This document shows positions 52,128-60,666 of a stretch of 64,000 nucleotides of DNA, piece by piece. The first letter of the stretch is position 1, and each line of letters begins with the position of its first letter. The position numbers and the translations under genes were made by a program. Origin of the DNA: an uncultured Lachnospiraceae bacterium (lineage in GTDB: Bacteria > Bacillota > Clostridia > Lachnospirales > Lachnospiraceae); the NCBI GenBank assembly GCA_946566685.1, contig CAMNXA010000001.1, forward strand, positions 1 to 64,000, read 5' to 3'. The notes beneath the pieces are model-generated. The model was not told the origin of the DNA. It saw only the letters and a program-made list of their open reading frames with translations, and made no database searches.

Positions 52128-53770
52128 CACTCTTCCTCATTCCGCTTCAGGAATTTCTGCTTGATAAATTCCCTTACACGCACTCTCCACAACTGTCTTA
52201 AGAGAAGATAACCAGCCATGTAAAAAGGCCCAAACGCATACACCAGATATCGCTGCTGTCCAAAGAATACCAGGGAAATAATGAGCACTGTGACCACGTT
52301 GATTCCCAAAATCAGCGCCATCATCTCGGCCCCTTCTTTTCGTGCCCGCTGATCCGCATATCCCCATATCATCAAGGCAAACGCCGCAATATATAAGAAG
52401 GCCGTCACCAGATGGCAGAACAGATACAGCGGTGCGTACTGGAAGAATATGGTACTGACAAAAGCCTGCGGCAAAAGCATCAGCGCATGGTATAATACTC
52501 TTCCCGGATGTGCCATGATCAGCGTCAGCGCTATGGTCTGTAAATGTCCCGCCCTAATATCACTGAACTGTTCCGATTCTATGATATCAATCGCATGTTC
52601 CACATAATATTCGGAAGGCGTCCAGAAGCAAATACCGCCGATCTTACCGAGTCCGCCTACAATATCCTTCCACATCCATAAGCCTTCCCTGGCATAAACA
52701 TAGCGCTCCTGCTCCACATCCACTGCCTCATACAGAGCCAGATACAGACCTTTTAATAACGGATCTTCAAAAAGAGACGCATCCTCATAGTCCGCCTCAT
52801 ACATGCCTCTGGAAAAGAGCAGCGTCAGATACTGGCTGGTATTAAAATTCTTTTGAGCCAGCTTCTCTTTATATTCCTGCTCTGTCTGTTCCTCCGAGGG
52901 CGGGCACTCCTGTGCTTCCGCTTCTTCCACCGCTTCCTGCGCTTCTGCCTTTTCCCCCGTCTCTGCCTTGGTCTGCGTCTCCTGTCCTATCTCTTCCAGA
53001 AAGGTCTCGTACCTGTCCGGATGCTGTATCTTAAGGCCAACCATATAGAGACGGTAATCTGTCTTCAGCACAGTATGATACCCCCTGCTCATTCCCATGA
53101 CCAGAAGAATCCCTGTCAGGCTGATCACGATACAGCCTGTAAAGCCCGCCAAAAGCCGGAGCAGTCTCTCAATATTTCCCTTTTTCCTCCTGCACATACA
53201 CACCAGATAAAGAAACACAATCCCACATACGCCAAAGAGTATCTGCAACTGGGAACGCACACCTGAAAGGAACAGTGTCATGCCAAAAGCACCTATCAGT
53301 CTGGCATAACTTTTCTTCCAGACTGCCCGCAGCAATATGACCAGATAAATATAAAAAAGAGAATAGGCAATCCCTTCCGTTAAGATGGCCTGTGTCATCA
53401 CGGCTCCCGGCATTTCGATCGTATAAGGGTATAGCGCGAGAACACAGAACAGAGCGCCCTCCACAGGATGAAGAGCAAACTGCTTCCTAAGCGTTTCCTC
53501 CAGGAGCACCACCGAAAAAGCAGCCAGAACCGCCTGTTCTATAATAACTACCCACAAATAGACAGCATCCCCAAACAAGGCCTGATTTCCCAACAAAAAC
53601 AATGGATAAACCGGCATAACCCCTTCATGCCAGCTCATCTCCATATAGCTGTCGCTGTCGTCAAACAATACCGGCCCGCCATGACCGGCTAACAGGAAAA
53701 AGGCCAATACCCCTGCAAAGAGAAACAGGCGAAGTCCATATTTAGTTAGGAACCGTTTCCCATTTTTCAT
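52127..53770 (-). CDS. GT-C-like polytopic membrane glycosyltransferase
   Basis: A 547-residue protein with about ten hydrophobic segments. The first extracellular loop has VLFDDSDSYMEMSWHEG, an acidic cluster in the position of the catalytic Asp of GT-C enzymes (ArnT/PMT/GT39 type). An acidic insert at about residues 255-300, rich in Glu and Gln, lies in a loop and has low complexity. Start is the ATG at 53770, behind CGGAGAATC. It probably uses the polyprenyl-phosphate sugar made by the coupled DPM1-like GT2 to decorate the glycan outside the cell. Confidence 0.72.
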   Translation of the reverse strand: MKNGKRFLTKYGLRLFLFAGVLAFFLLAGHGGPVLFDDSDSYMEMSWHEGVMPVYPLFLLGNQALFGDAVYLWVVIIEQAVLAAFSVVLLEETLRKQFALHPVEGALFCVLALYPYTIEMPGAVMTQAILTEGIAYSLFYIYLVILLRAVWKKSYARLIGAFGMTLFLSGVRSQLQILFGVCGIVFLYLVCMCRRKKGNIERLLRLLAGFTGCIVISLTGILLVMGMSRGYHTVLKTDYRLYMVGLKIQHPDRYETFLEEIGQETQTKAETGEKAEAQEAVEEAEAQECPPSEEQTEQEYKEKLAQKNFNTSQYLTLLFSRGMYEADYEDASLFEDPLLKGLYLALYEAVDVEQERYVYAREGLWMWKDIVGGLGKIGGICFWTPSEYYVEHAIDIIESEQFSDIRAGHLQTIALTLIMAHPGRVLYHALMLLPQAFVSTIFFQYAPLYLFCHLVTAFLYIAAFALMIWGYADQRARKEGAEMMALILGINVVTVLIISLVFFGQQRYLVYAFGPFYMAGYLLLRQLWRVRVREFIKQKFLKRNEEE

Positions 53771-53808
53771 CAATCTGATTCTCCGAGTTTCCCAGTCTGC
53801 ATTCCCCT

Positions 53809-55590
53809 CTACAGATCCGCAAACACCTCTCCCTTGCTGCGCTCCACAATCCTGCCGTTCTCCACCTCGTAGATGGCATCTACGTTGCGGATGGTAGTCA
53901 GTCTGTGGGCGATAATGATCATCGTCTTCATCCCCTGCAGATGTTCTATGGCCTCCATGACTGCCGATTCTGTCTCATTATCCAGCGCGGATGTGGCCTC
54001 ATCAAGCACCAATATCTCCGGATCATGGTAGAGCGCCCTGGCAATCCCAATCCGCTGCCTTTGACCGCCGGATAATCTGACACCTCTGTCACCTACAATC
54101 GTATCAAGCCCCAGAGGCAGACTGTCTATGAAATCCGCCAGTTGGGATTTCTTTATCGCAGCAAGCACTGCCTCCTCATCAATCTCCTTCTCTCTTACAC
54201 CGAAGGCAATATTATTGCGGATCGTATCGTCTGATAAATAAATGACCTGGGGAATGTAACCCACCTGGGCATGAAAAGTCTTCGGTTTTTCATGGACATT
54301 GATCTGATCCGCCATGACCACGCCCTTCTGCGGCGCAAGGAGTCCCAGAATAATATCTACCATGGTAGTCTTGCCGGAACCGGTGGCGCCTATAAAGGCT
54401 ACCGTGGTTCCCTTCTTAATCTTTAGATTCGCCCCATCGATTACCGGTTCCTCGGTATCCGGATAGTAGTAAGTAACATCCTTCACTTCTATGGCATCCC
54501 GCAGGTTCCAGTCTTCCCTGACCTCAAGATCCTTTTTGTCCACATACTCCTCAATGCTCACCAGATCGTGATAAATCAATTCCACAGAAGGGAACGCATA
54601 CAACATATTGGTGGCATGCTCGTTAATCCTGCCCACACTGGGCATCAGCCGCATGGCCGCCACCGCAAAACCTGCCAGCTGAGCGACATAATAGAACATA
54701 TCTGCCTCACCAAAGAGCAGTTTCACAACAATTGCCACTAAAAGCCCCGTCATGGACACAGCCTCCACCATATACTTGGGCATGATGGAAATGGTTCGCG
54801 CTATTTGCAGACCTCTTGCATACTTTGCGAAATATCCCTGGAATTCATCCGTAAAATAAGACTCTCGTTCCAGAATCTTAATCTCCTTGATTCCTCCCAG
54901 CGCCTGATTCATCCACTGGAATATCCTCCCCTCATAACCTTGATTCTCCAGCCCCAGCCTCCGGCTGTATTTTCTGGTCGTTACAAGGAAAATCCCTACG
55001 AAAATGGCCAGGAAGGCCAATACAATAATCGTGATGGCTTTACTTAGTCCCAACAGATATAACACCAGTACCGCACAGACCACCAATTCCGCTACCAGTT
55101 CCAGCGTATACAGAACCACCTGCATAAAACGGGATGTATCCTCATACAGGCTGCGTTGCAATGTGGCAATATTATGATTCAGATGAAAAGTATAGGGCTC
55201 CTTCATATAGGCACCCAGCAGTCTTGTGGACAGCTTCATCTGTGTATTATAGGAAAACTTGAAAATATATTTCTTCTCCAGGATCAAATATATATTTTTG
55301 ACCGCATAGATAAAGATGATCACAAGTGTGAACGCAACCATAAAATCCGTTTGCGATTTGAAATGAAATCCCTCGTAAAATATCCTCAGATACCAGGTGT
55401 CTGCAATACTATCCACGTTTGTCAAAACATTGATGAAAGGCATGAAGACCACCACCGCCGCCAATTCCAGAAAACTTCCCACCACGATTGCCGCCATGAG
55501 GAGCGCTATCTTGATCTTGTCCCTTTTATCAAATATATAGCCGAGTTTGGAAAGCACCGACTTTCTCTTTTCTTTATTCTCTCTGTTCAT
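53809..55590 (-). CDS. PglK-like ABC flippase (fused membrane and ATPase domains)
   Basis: A 593-residue half-transporter, second of two in this window. I favour the ATG at 55590; a longer frame overlaps the acetyltransferase gene. Membrane segments fill residues about 20-310. The ATPase has Walker A GATGSGKTTMVD, signature LSGGQRQRIGIARALYH, Walker B ILVLDEATSALD and the H-loop IAHRLTTIRNVDAIYE. It is close in length and motif spacing to the transporter at 27.8-29.6 kb. Likely substrate: a lipid-linked oligosaccharide. Confidence 0.88.
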   Translation of the reverse strand: MNRENKEKRKSVLSKLGYIFDKRDKIKIALLMAAIVVGSFLELAAVVVFMPFINVLTNVDSIADTWYLRIFYEGFHFKSQTDFMVAFTLVIIFIYAVKNIYLILEKKYIFKFSYNTQMKLSTRLLGAYMKEPYTFHLNHNIATLQRSLYEDTSRFMQVVLYTLELVAELVVCAVLVLYLLGLSKAITIIVLAFLAIFVGIFLVTTRKYSRRLGLENQGYEGRIFQWMNQALGGIKEIKILERESYFTDEFQGYFAKYARGLQIARTISIMPKYMVEAVSMTGLLVAIVVKLLFGEADMFYYVAQLAGFAVAAMRLMPSVGRINEHATNMLYAFPSVELIYHDLVSIEEYVDKKDLEVREDWNLRDAIEVKDVTYYYPDTEEPVIDGANLKIKKGTTVAFIGATGSGKTTMVDIILGLLAPQKGVVMADQINVHEKPKTFHAQVGYIPQVIYLSDDTIRNNIAFGVREKEIDEEAVLAAIKKSQLADFIDSLPLGLDTIVGDRGVRLSGGQRQRIGIARALYHDPEILVLDEATSALDNETESAVMEAIEHLQGMKTMIIIAHRLTTIRNVDAIYEVENGRIVERSKGEVFADL

Positions 55591-55616
55591 AAATGGAGTT
55601 ACCCCTTTTATCCTTA

Positions 55617-56192
55617 TTATCCAAACAGACTCTGGCAAAGACTGCTGTGGGAATCCCTGTCGCTGATCTTCCTTGCCGGCGCCCCCGCCCAGGTGGTTCC
55701 CGCCTCCGGAATATCCTTCGTCACCACTGCGTTGGCTCCCACTGCCACATCATCCGCAATTCTAACCGCGCCGATCACTTTTGCGCCGCTCCCAAAATAA
55801 CAGTTGTTACCGATTGTTGCCGCCTCATGGCTTCCACTTGTCGCACCGATCGTCACACCCTCCTGCAACCGGCAGTTCCTGCCAATCTTAGCATTGGCAT
55901 GCACCACGATCGTACCATAATGGGGAATCGCAAGCCCCGGTCCAAAAACGTTGACCGGCAAAGTCATTCCCAGCCGCACACTCAGACGGTGGAACCGATA
56001 ACCATGATATTTACGCAGCAGGACTCCAATCGGCCCTCTTATACAGTTCTTTTCATACTCCACCCTGCGAAGAAGCCTTTCCAGTTTCCAAATCTCGTCC
56101 CCGAAAAAACGCGGCGCCCTGTCATGCTGTCTTCCAAGCGCAAGCTGATCCTGTCTCAGATATTCATAGTATTCCTTTTTACTGCTGATCAT
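55617..56192 (-). CDS. CysE-like hexapeptide O-acetyltransferase
   Basis: A 191-residue protein with a helical N-terminus and left-handed beta-helix: LAIPHYGTIVVHANAKIGRN (catalytic His region), CRLQEGVTIGATSGSHEAAT, CYFGSGAKVIGAVRIADDVA, VGANAVVTKDIPEAGTTWAG. It belongs to the serine acetyltransferase-like branch that commonly acetylates sugars in glycan loci. AAGGTAC precedes the ATG at 56192. Acceptor unknown. Confidence 0.85.
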   Translation of the reverse strand: MISSKKEYYEYLRQDQLALGRQHDRAPRFFGDEIWKLERLLRRVEYEKNCIRGPIGVLLRKYHGYRFHRLSVRLGMTLPVNVFGPGLAIPHYGTIVVHANAKIGRNCRLQEGVTIGATSGSHEAATIGNNCYFGSGAKVIGAVRIADDVAVGANAVVTKDIPEAGTTWAGAPARKISDRDSHSSLCQSLFG

Positions 56193-56225
56193 AATATAGT
56201 ACCTTTTATTATTTTCAAATCGTGT

Positions 56226-57089
56226 CTACAGCCACACCTTCACCTGGGAAAGATATTCCGTATACCCAGCCTCTCGATTGGCCGCCTCTCCCTCAATCTC
56301 ATGCTTCTCCAGTTTACACTTGCCCTGCGATTGTCTCACATACCACTCATACTCCAGATCCATATGGCCGATGTCCAGCACGCGGTAGCCCTTCTGGAAC
56401 AACTCCAACGCCAGGAATTTGGCCGCCACTCCCACCGAAAGTAAGAACAGCCTGTCCTTATCATAGGCTTCGCAGGCCTCCAGAATCCGCGGGATCGCCG
56501 CATAGGCATCCTTGGGCGGACAGATGATCCGCTCCACGCTTGCCGCCGTGTCCAGCAGATCGGTGCCCACGCCGTTGTGGGTTCTGGTGCCTTCCACCAC
56601 CACAATATCTCTATTTTCCCATATCTTCCTGATTTTGGCAAACCATCTGCCGCAATTGCTGCGGTCTGACGCATAATAATAGCAACGTGAGACAAAAGTG
56701 GTATAGTAAATCCTGTTGGGATTGCAGTAGGTCTGATACGTTTTTCTGCAAAACAACAGATGATCTTTCCAGAACTGCCTGCTGGCCTTATGGTGATCGG
56801 AAAGTGTGTCAAATATCCCCGGTATTGTCACTATCAGGTCATCGTAAGGATAGGCCAGAATCTCAGCCAGTCCTTTCGCAATCTCCGGGGAGGCTTTCTG
56901 TAACATGAGGTCGCCGCCCTTGATCATCAGAATCTCGCCGTCCCCAAACCGCACCATACTCTTATTGGTATGGAGCAGCTCATCGATGGTCTCATCAATC
57001 GTGTGTACCTTTATGTTGTTGTGCAGGATGCCCTTTTCATATAGAAAATAGGCGATCGCCGCCAGGATATCTTTTATTCTTCTTTTCAT
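56226..57089 (-). CDS. GT-D fold glycosyltransferase (DUF1792 family)
   Basis: A 287-residue protein with SMVRFGDGEILMIKGG, where the D-G-E motif is the metal/nucleotide-sugar site of GT-D enzymes such as the DUF1792 domain of streptococcal serine-rich-protein glycosylation. Further blocks are YTTFVSRCYYYASDRSNC, DIVVVEGTRTHNGVGTDLLD and LSVGVAAKFLALELFQKG. The family transfers glucose or related sugars in the cytosol. It lies between GT4 and acetyltransferase genes, so it adds one residue to the growing unit. Confidence 0.87.
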   Translation of the reverse strand: MKRRIKDILAAIAYFLYEKGILHNNIKVHTIDETIDELLHTNKSMVRFGDGEILMIKGGDLMLQKASPEIAKGLAEILAYPYDDLIVTIPGIFDTLSDHHKASRQFWKDHLLFCRKTYQTYCNPNRIYYTTFVSRCYYYASDRSNCGRWFAKIRKIWENRDIVVVEGTRTHNGVGTDLLDTAASVERIICPPKDAYAAIPRILEACEAYDKDRLFLLSVGVAAKFLALELFQKGYRVLDIGHMDLEYEWYVRQSQGKCKLEKHEIEGEAANREAGYTEYLSQVKVWL

Positions 57090-57099
57090 GGTTTTCCAC

Positions 57100-58248
57100 T
57101 TAGTACAGGTGTTCCTGTACGATTCTCTCCCTCATGCCCAGAACAGTCTCATAATAAGTTTCAAAATTATATTTCTCCACCACAGCGCGGTATCCTGCCT
57201 CCCCCATCTTGATCATACGTACCTGATCACACAGCATGGCATCCAGCTTATCAAACAGATCCTGCTCATCACAGTCCCGAAACCAAAATCCGGTAACATC
57301 ATCCTCCACATAACAGGCCGTGCCGTTGGTGCTGCTGACAATCACCGGCAGGGAATAGCTCATAGCCTCAAGCTGGGAAACGGATGCCATCTCCAGCGTA
57401 CTGGGGATCACATACAGGTCCGCCGCCAGATACTCCTTCTCCATCTCACATCTGGGAACATTGGTCTTCACCATCACCATATCTTCCATATGATGTTCCC
57501 TGACGAACTGTCTCACCTTCCCGCAATACTCCTTCTGGAAGTGGTTGGTAGCCTCACCCACCAGCGTCAGATGCAGATTGTATTTATCCTTGAGTCGTTT
57601 CACCACACGAAGCAGCATCAGGTGATGCTTTCTGATCTCATATTTGCCAATACAGAGAATATGTATCCTGTCATCCGCAAAATACTTCCTCTGATCCGGC
57701 GCACACTGCGGCCTTGTCACAAAGGGAACGAAATAATCTTCCGGCCTGATGGACGTCCCCGGCTTCTTACTCCCCATCACCGGCGTCATGCGTATCTTCG
57801 GTGAGAACCTGCTCACCAGACGATGCGGCAGATCTGTCTTTACAGGCTCTGACCAGAGCGGGTTCTGGTTATAAAGGATACAGGGATATCCCTTTTTCTT
57901 GCAGATATGGTAAGCCGCCATGGAATACAAAGACCGCTCCCGCAAGATCACCACATCCGGCGCAAACTCACAGATCAGCCTGCGCAGCCTGCCCATTGGC
58001 GGAAAGCCATGCTGTATCTTAAAGATAATCGCTGTCGGGTCTTTTCTGTGTATCACCTTCACGTACAGGAAATCTAAAATCTGATAGAGCCGTGAGTACC
58101 CCAAAACGATTGGTGTCACATAGGAATAATCCTCGATGATCGCCGCATAATGGCTGATAAACCGCACTTCATCACCGCGCTCCACAAGCCCTTTCATAAT
58201 ATCCATTTGATTCGTATGATAACGCGGCGCCACATACAGAAATCGCAT
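57100..58248 (-). CDS. GT4-family glycosyltransferase
   Basis: A 382-residue enzyme from the ATG at 58248 (GGAGGAAAGACT upstream; the longer frame has no ribosome site). The N-terminus is MRFLYVAPRYHTNQMDIMKG. The donor domain has HILCIGKYEIRKHHLMLLRV, LHLTLVGEATNHFQKEY, IPSTLEMASVSQLEAMSYSL (E-x7-E motif) and VIVSSTNGTACYVED. Typical retaining GT-B of family GT4; donor unknown. Confidence 0.88.
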   Translation of the reverse strand: MRFLYVAPRYHTNQMDIMKGLVERGDEVRFISHYAAIIEDYSYVTPIVLGYSRLYQILDFLYVKVIHRKDPTAIIFKIQHGFPPMGRLRRLICEFAPDVVILRERSLYSMAAYHICKKKGYPCILYNQNPLWSEPVKTDLPHRLVSRFSPKIRMTPVMGSKKPGTSIRPEDYFVPFVTRPQCAPDQRKYFADDRIHILCIGKYEIRKHHLMLLRVVKRLKDKYNLHLTLVGEATNHFQKEYCGKVRQFVREHHMEDMVMVKTNVPRCEMEKEYLAADLYVIPSTLEMASVSQLEAMSYSLPVIVSSTNGTACYVEDDVTGFWFRDCDEQDLFDKLDAMLCDQVRMIKMGEAGYRAVVEKYNFETYYETVLGMRERIVQEHLY

Positions 58249-58351
58249 AGTCTTTCCTCCGTAACAGACCCAAAGCAGCATTTGTGACACACGTGTCATT
58301 TATGTCATCCCAATCACGCTGCTCTCCAAACAGAACCGCCTGCTGTTCCAC

Positions 58352-59359
58352 TCACTTTCTGTCAATATATTTATTCTCTGTCAGACTGTACTTCCCGCCC
58401 TTCAGGAACTTATGCCTGATCACCCACCAGCCGGGCACCCAGATATACTTATGCATGGCCGGGGACGCACTGCCGATCATCCAGCAGTTCCTGTCACAGT
58501 TCCGTGTACATCTGCGCACCTCTTCCGCCTGCGGGGAATTCCACAATTCCTCCCAACTCTGCCTGCGAAGGTTGCCCATGACGGCCTTCTTCTCCATACC
58601 GTTACAGGGAATCACATCGCAGAAGGGATCGATAAAGAAAGCGTTCCTGGACATATCACAGGGCAAGAGCCTTTTATTGCCATAGATATAATTGATCAGT
58701 CCATGATTAAAATAAGCCCGGAACCACTTTTTGGGAGACTTGCTCTTTAACAGTTCGTTGATCAGTTTTTCAAAATTCTGGGCCACCTTATACTTATCGT
58801 CAATCTTATTGTCCGTCTTGCGGAAATAGAAGGAATTATGCAGGGTAGCCGTGGCAAATTCCATGTTCATTTCATTGGCAATATTGTAAAGGGGCACCAG
58901 ATCCTCACAGTTCATATCCTGCACCGTCATCCCAAAGCCCACATCCGGATGCTTCATCTCCACCAAGGTCTTTAACGTCTGATATCCCCTGTTGAAACCG
59001 TCCGGTATCCCCCTGATCTTATCGTTAGTCTCCTGCAGGCCCTCAATACTGATACGAATCCCCACCTTCGGAAATTCTTTACACAGCGCAATGATGCGAT
59101 CCGTAAAATACCCATTGGTAGAAATGACAATCCTGTCAGATTTCTTATACAGTTCCCGCACGATCTCCGGAATATCCTGCCTGATAAAAGGCTCCCCGCC
59201 GGTGATATTAGTAAACGCCATCTCCGGCAGCTTCTTAATATCTTCCAGCGTAATCTCCTCCTCCGGCCTCGTAGGATCCCGGAAACAATCGCACATATTA
59301 CATCTCGCGTTACACCTATATGTCACAATGACAGTCCCATACAAAGTTCTTTTAGCCAT
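58352..59359 (-). CDS. Radical SAM enzyme with SPASM domain
   Basis: A 335-residue protein; start at the ATG at 59359 because GAGGATGAAA lies just ahead. The 4Fe-4S motif CNARCNMC (C-x3-C-x2-C) is near residue 18, followed by NITGGEPFIRQDI and IRISIEGLQETND. The C-terminal SPASM-like region has CDMSRNAFFIDPFCDVIPCN and CTRNCDRNCWMIGS. It may epimerise or dehydrogenate a sugar, or modify a peptide or lipid intermediate. It belongs to a different branch from the radical SAM protein at 10.2 kb. Confidence 0.86.
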   Translation of the reverse strand: MAKRTLYGTVIVTYRCNARCNMCDCFRDPTRPEEEITLEDIKKLPEMAFTNITGGEPFIRQDIPEIVRELYKKSDRIVISTNGYFTDRIIALCKEFPKVGIRISIEGLQETNDKIRGIPDGFNRGYQTLKTLVEMKHPDVGFGMTVQDMNCEDLVPLYNIANEMNMEFATATLHNSFYFRKTDNKIDDKYKVAQNFEKLINELLKSKSPKKWFRAYFNHGLINYIYGNKRLLPCDMSRNAFFIDPFCDVIPCNGMEKKAVMGNLRRQSWEELWNSPQAEEVRRCTRNCDRNCWMIGSASPAMHKYIWVPGWWVIRHKFLKGGKYSLTENKYIDRK

Positions 59360-59373
59360 TTTCATCCTCACTT

Positions 59374-60594
59374 CTACGTATACACTTTCCTCATTATTTT
59401 ATCACAATACTCTCCCACTGTGTCAAAATTTATCTCCCGGCAGTTCTCACTGTACTCTTGGCACACTTCCGGATGTTCCCACAAATCCCTGATATGCTCC
59501 GTCAGTTCTTCCACATCGCCCCCGCGGAAAATCTCCCCGGTGGCACCTGCCTGTACCAGTTCCGGCGCGCCTCCAAGATCGGAGACCAGCACTGGTGTAC
59601 CATATACCAGCGATTCCATCACGGAAAAAGGCCCGTTTTCATACCATTCTGACGGATAAACACTGAACCTTGCGCCCGCAATCAACTCTTTGAGAGCATC
59701 TCCTGTCACAAATCCTCTGTTCTCTACGTTAGATACCTGCTCCACCTGCTCCTGCAGCGGCCCCTTCCCTGCAAACACAAAGGGAATCTGAGGCAGTGCC
59801 CTACAGGCCTCCAGCAAAGTACTGGTTCCCTTTTCCTGGGCAAAACGCCCGAAATAGAGCACATAATCTTTTGTGCTGTCCTGTTTACTGGTTCCCTCAC
59901 CAGTCACTTTGGCATCCTCATCGATAAAATTACGCATCATCACGGTCTTCTCCGCCAGAAGAGGATTGGTGTCCAGCTGTTTTTTCATAAATTCGCTGGG
60001 GCAGATGATCACATCCACCATCCCGTAGGTACGGCGCTTTTCATAAAATCTGGCCTCTATCGTGCCAAGCAGGCTCTTCATCCTGGAATTATGGATGCAG
60101 CGGTTCTTGCTGCAATTTCCAAAGTGCCCGTCCCGGCAGGCAAAACATATCTGTCCTGTAGATGGGATCCGCATCATATGATTGGGGCAGACCCACTGGT
60201 AATCATGGGCCGTATACACAATCCTTACTTTTCTGCCCGTTTTCTTCTCATAGGAACGGACGGCATAGATCACAGAAGGGGTAAGCTGAAAATTAATATT
60301 ATTCAGGTGCACCACATCCGGGTTCATATCCCGCAGCACCACGCCCATCTTCCGCTTTGCCTCTGCCGAATAAATGATACGGAAAGGATACAGAAGTTTT
60401 GTAAGCCGGCCTGTGTGAAAATCCATATTGGAGGTATAGCACTGAGCATGATTGCCGACAATGCGGTTATCATGTTCCATGCCGAAATACTGCACCTCAT
60501 GTCCTTTCCTTTGTAATTCTTCCCCTAATTTAAAGATGTAAGTCTCGGATCCGCCATTTGGATACAAAAACTTGTTGACCATTAAAATCTTCAT
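59374..60594 (-). CDS. GT4-family glycosyltransferase
   Basis: A 406-residue retaining enzyme: KILMVNKFLYPNGGSETYIF with the glycine loop, IVYTAHDYQWVCPNHMMR, a Cys-rich loop (CFACRDGHFGNCSKNRC) that may bind metal, then VLYFGRFAQEKGTSTLLEAC, FVFAGKGPLQEQVEQV and YPSEWYENGPFSVMESLVYG as the donor motif. This type, with the inserted cysteine loop, is common in Firmicute capsule loci. The stop lies 14 bases before the radical SAM start codon. Confidence 0.9.
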   Translation of the reverse strand: MKILMVNKFLYPNGGSETYIFKLGEELQRKGHEVQYFGMEHDNRIVGNHAQCYTSNMDFHTGRLTKLLYPFRIIYSAEAKRKMGVVLRDMNPDVVHLNNINFQLTPSVIYAVRSYEKKTGRKVRIVYTAHDYQWVCPNHMMRIPSTGQICFACRDGHFGNCSKNRCIHNSRMKSLLGTIEARFYEKRRTYGMVDVIICPSEFMKKQLDTNPLLAEKTVMMRNFIDEDAKVTGEGTSKQDSTKDYVLYFGRFAQEKGTSTLLEACRALPQIPFVFAGKGPLQEQVEQVSNVENRGFVTGDALKELIAGARFSVYPSEWYENGPFSVMESLVYGTPVLVSDLGGAPELVQAGATGEIFRGGDVEELTEHIRDLWEHPEVCQEYSENCREINFDTVGEYCDKIMRKVYT

Positions 60595-60666
60595 ACATCC
60601 TTCTTCCTCTCATCACTGACCGCCTTCATCCTGCTTTCAGCATTTCCCTTTTCCCGCACGGTACGT

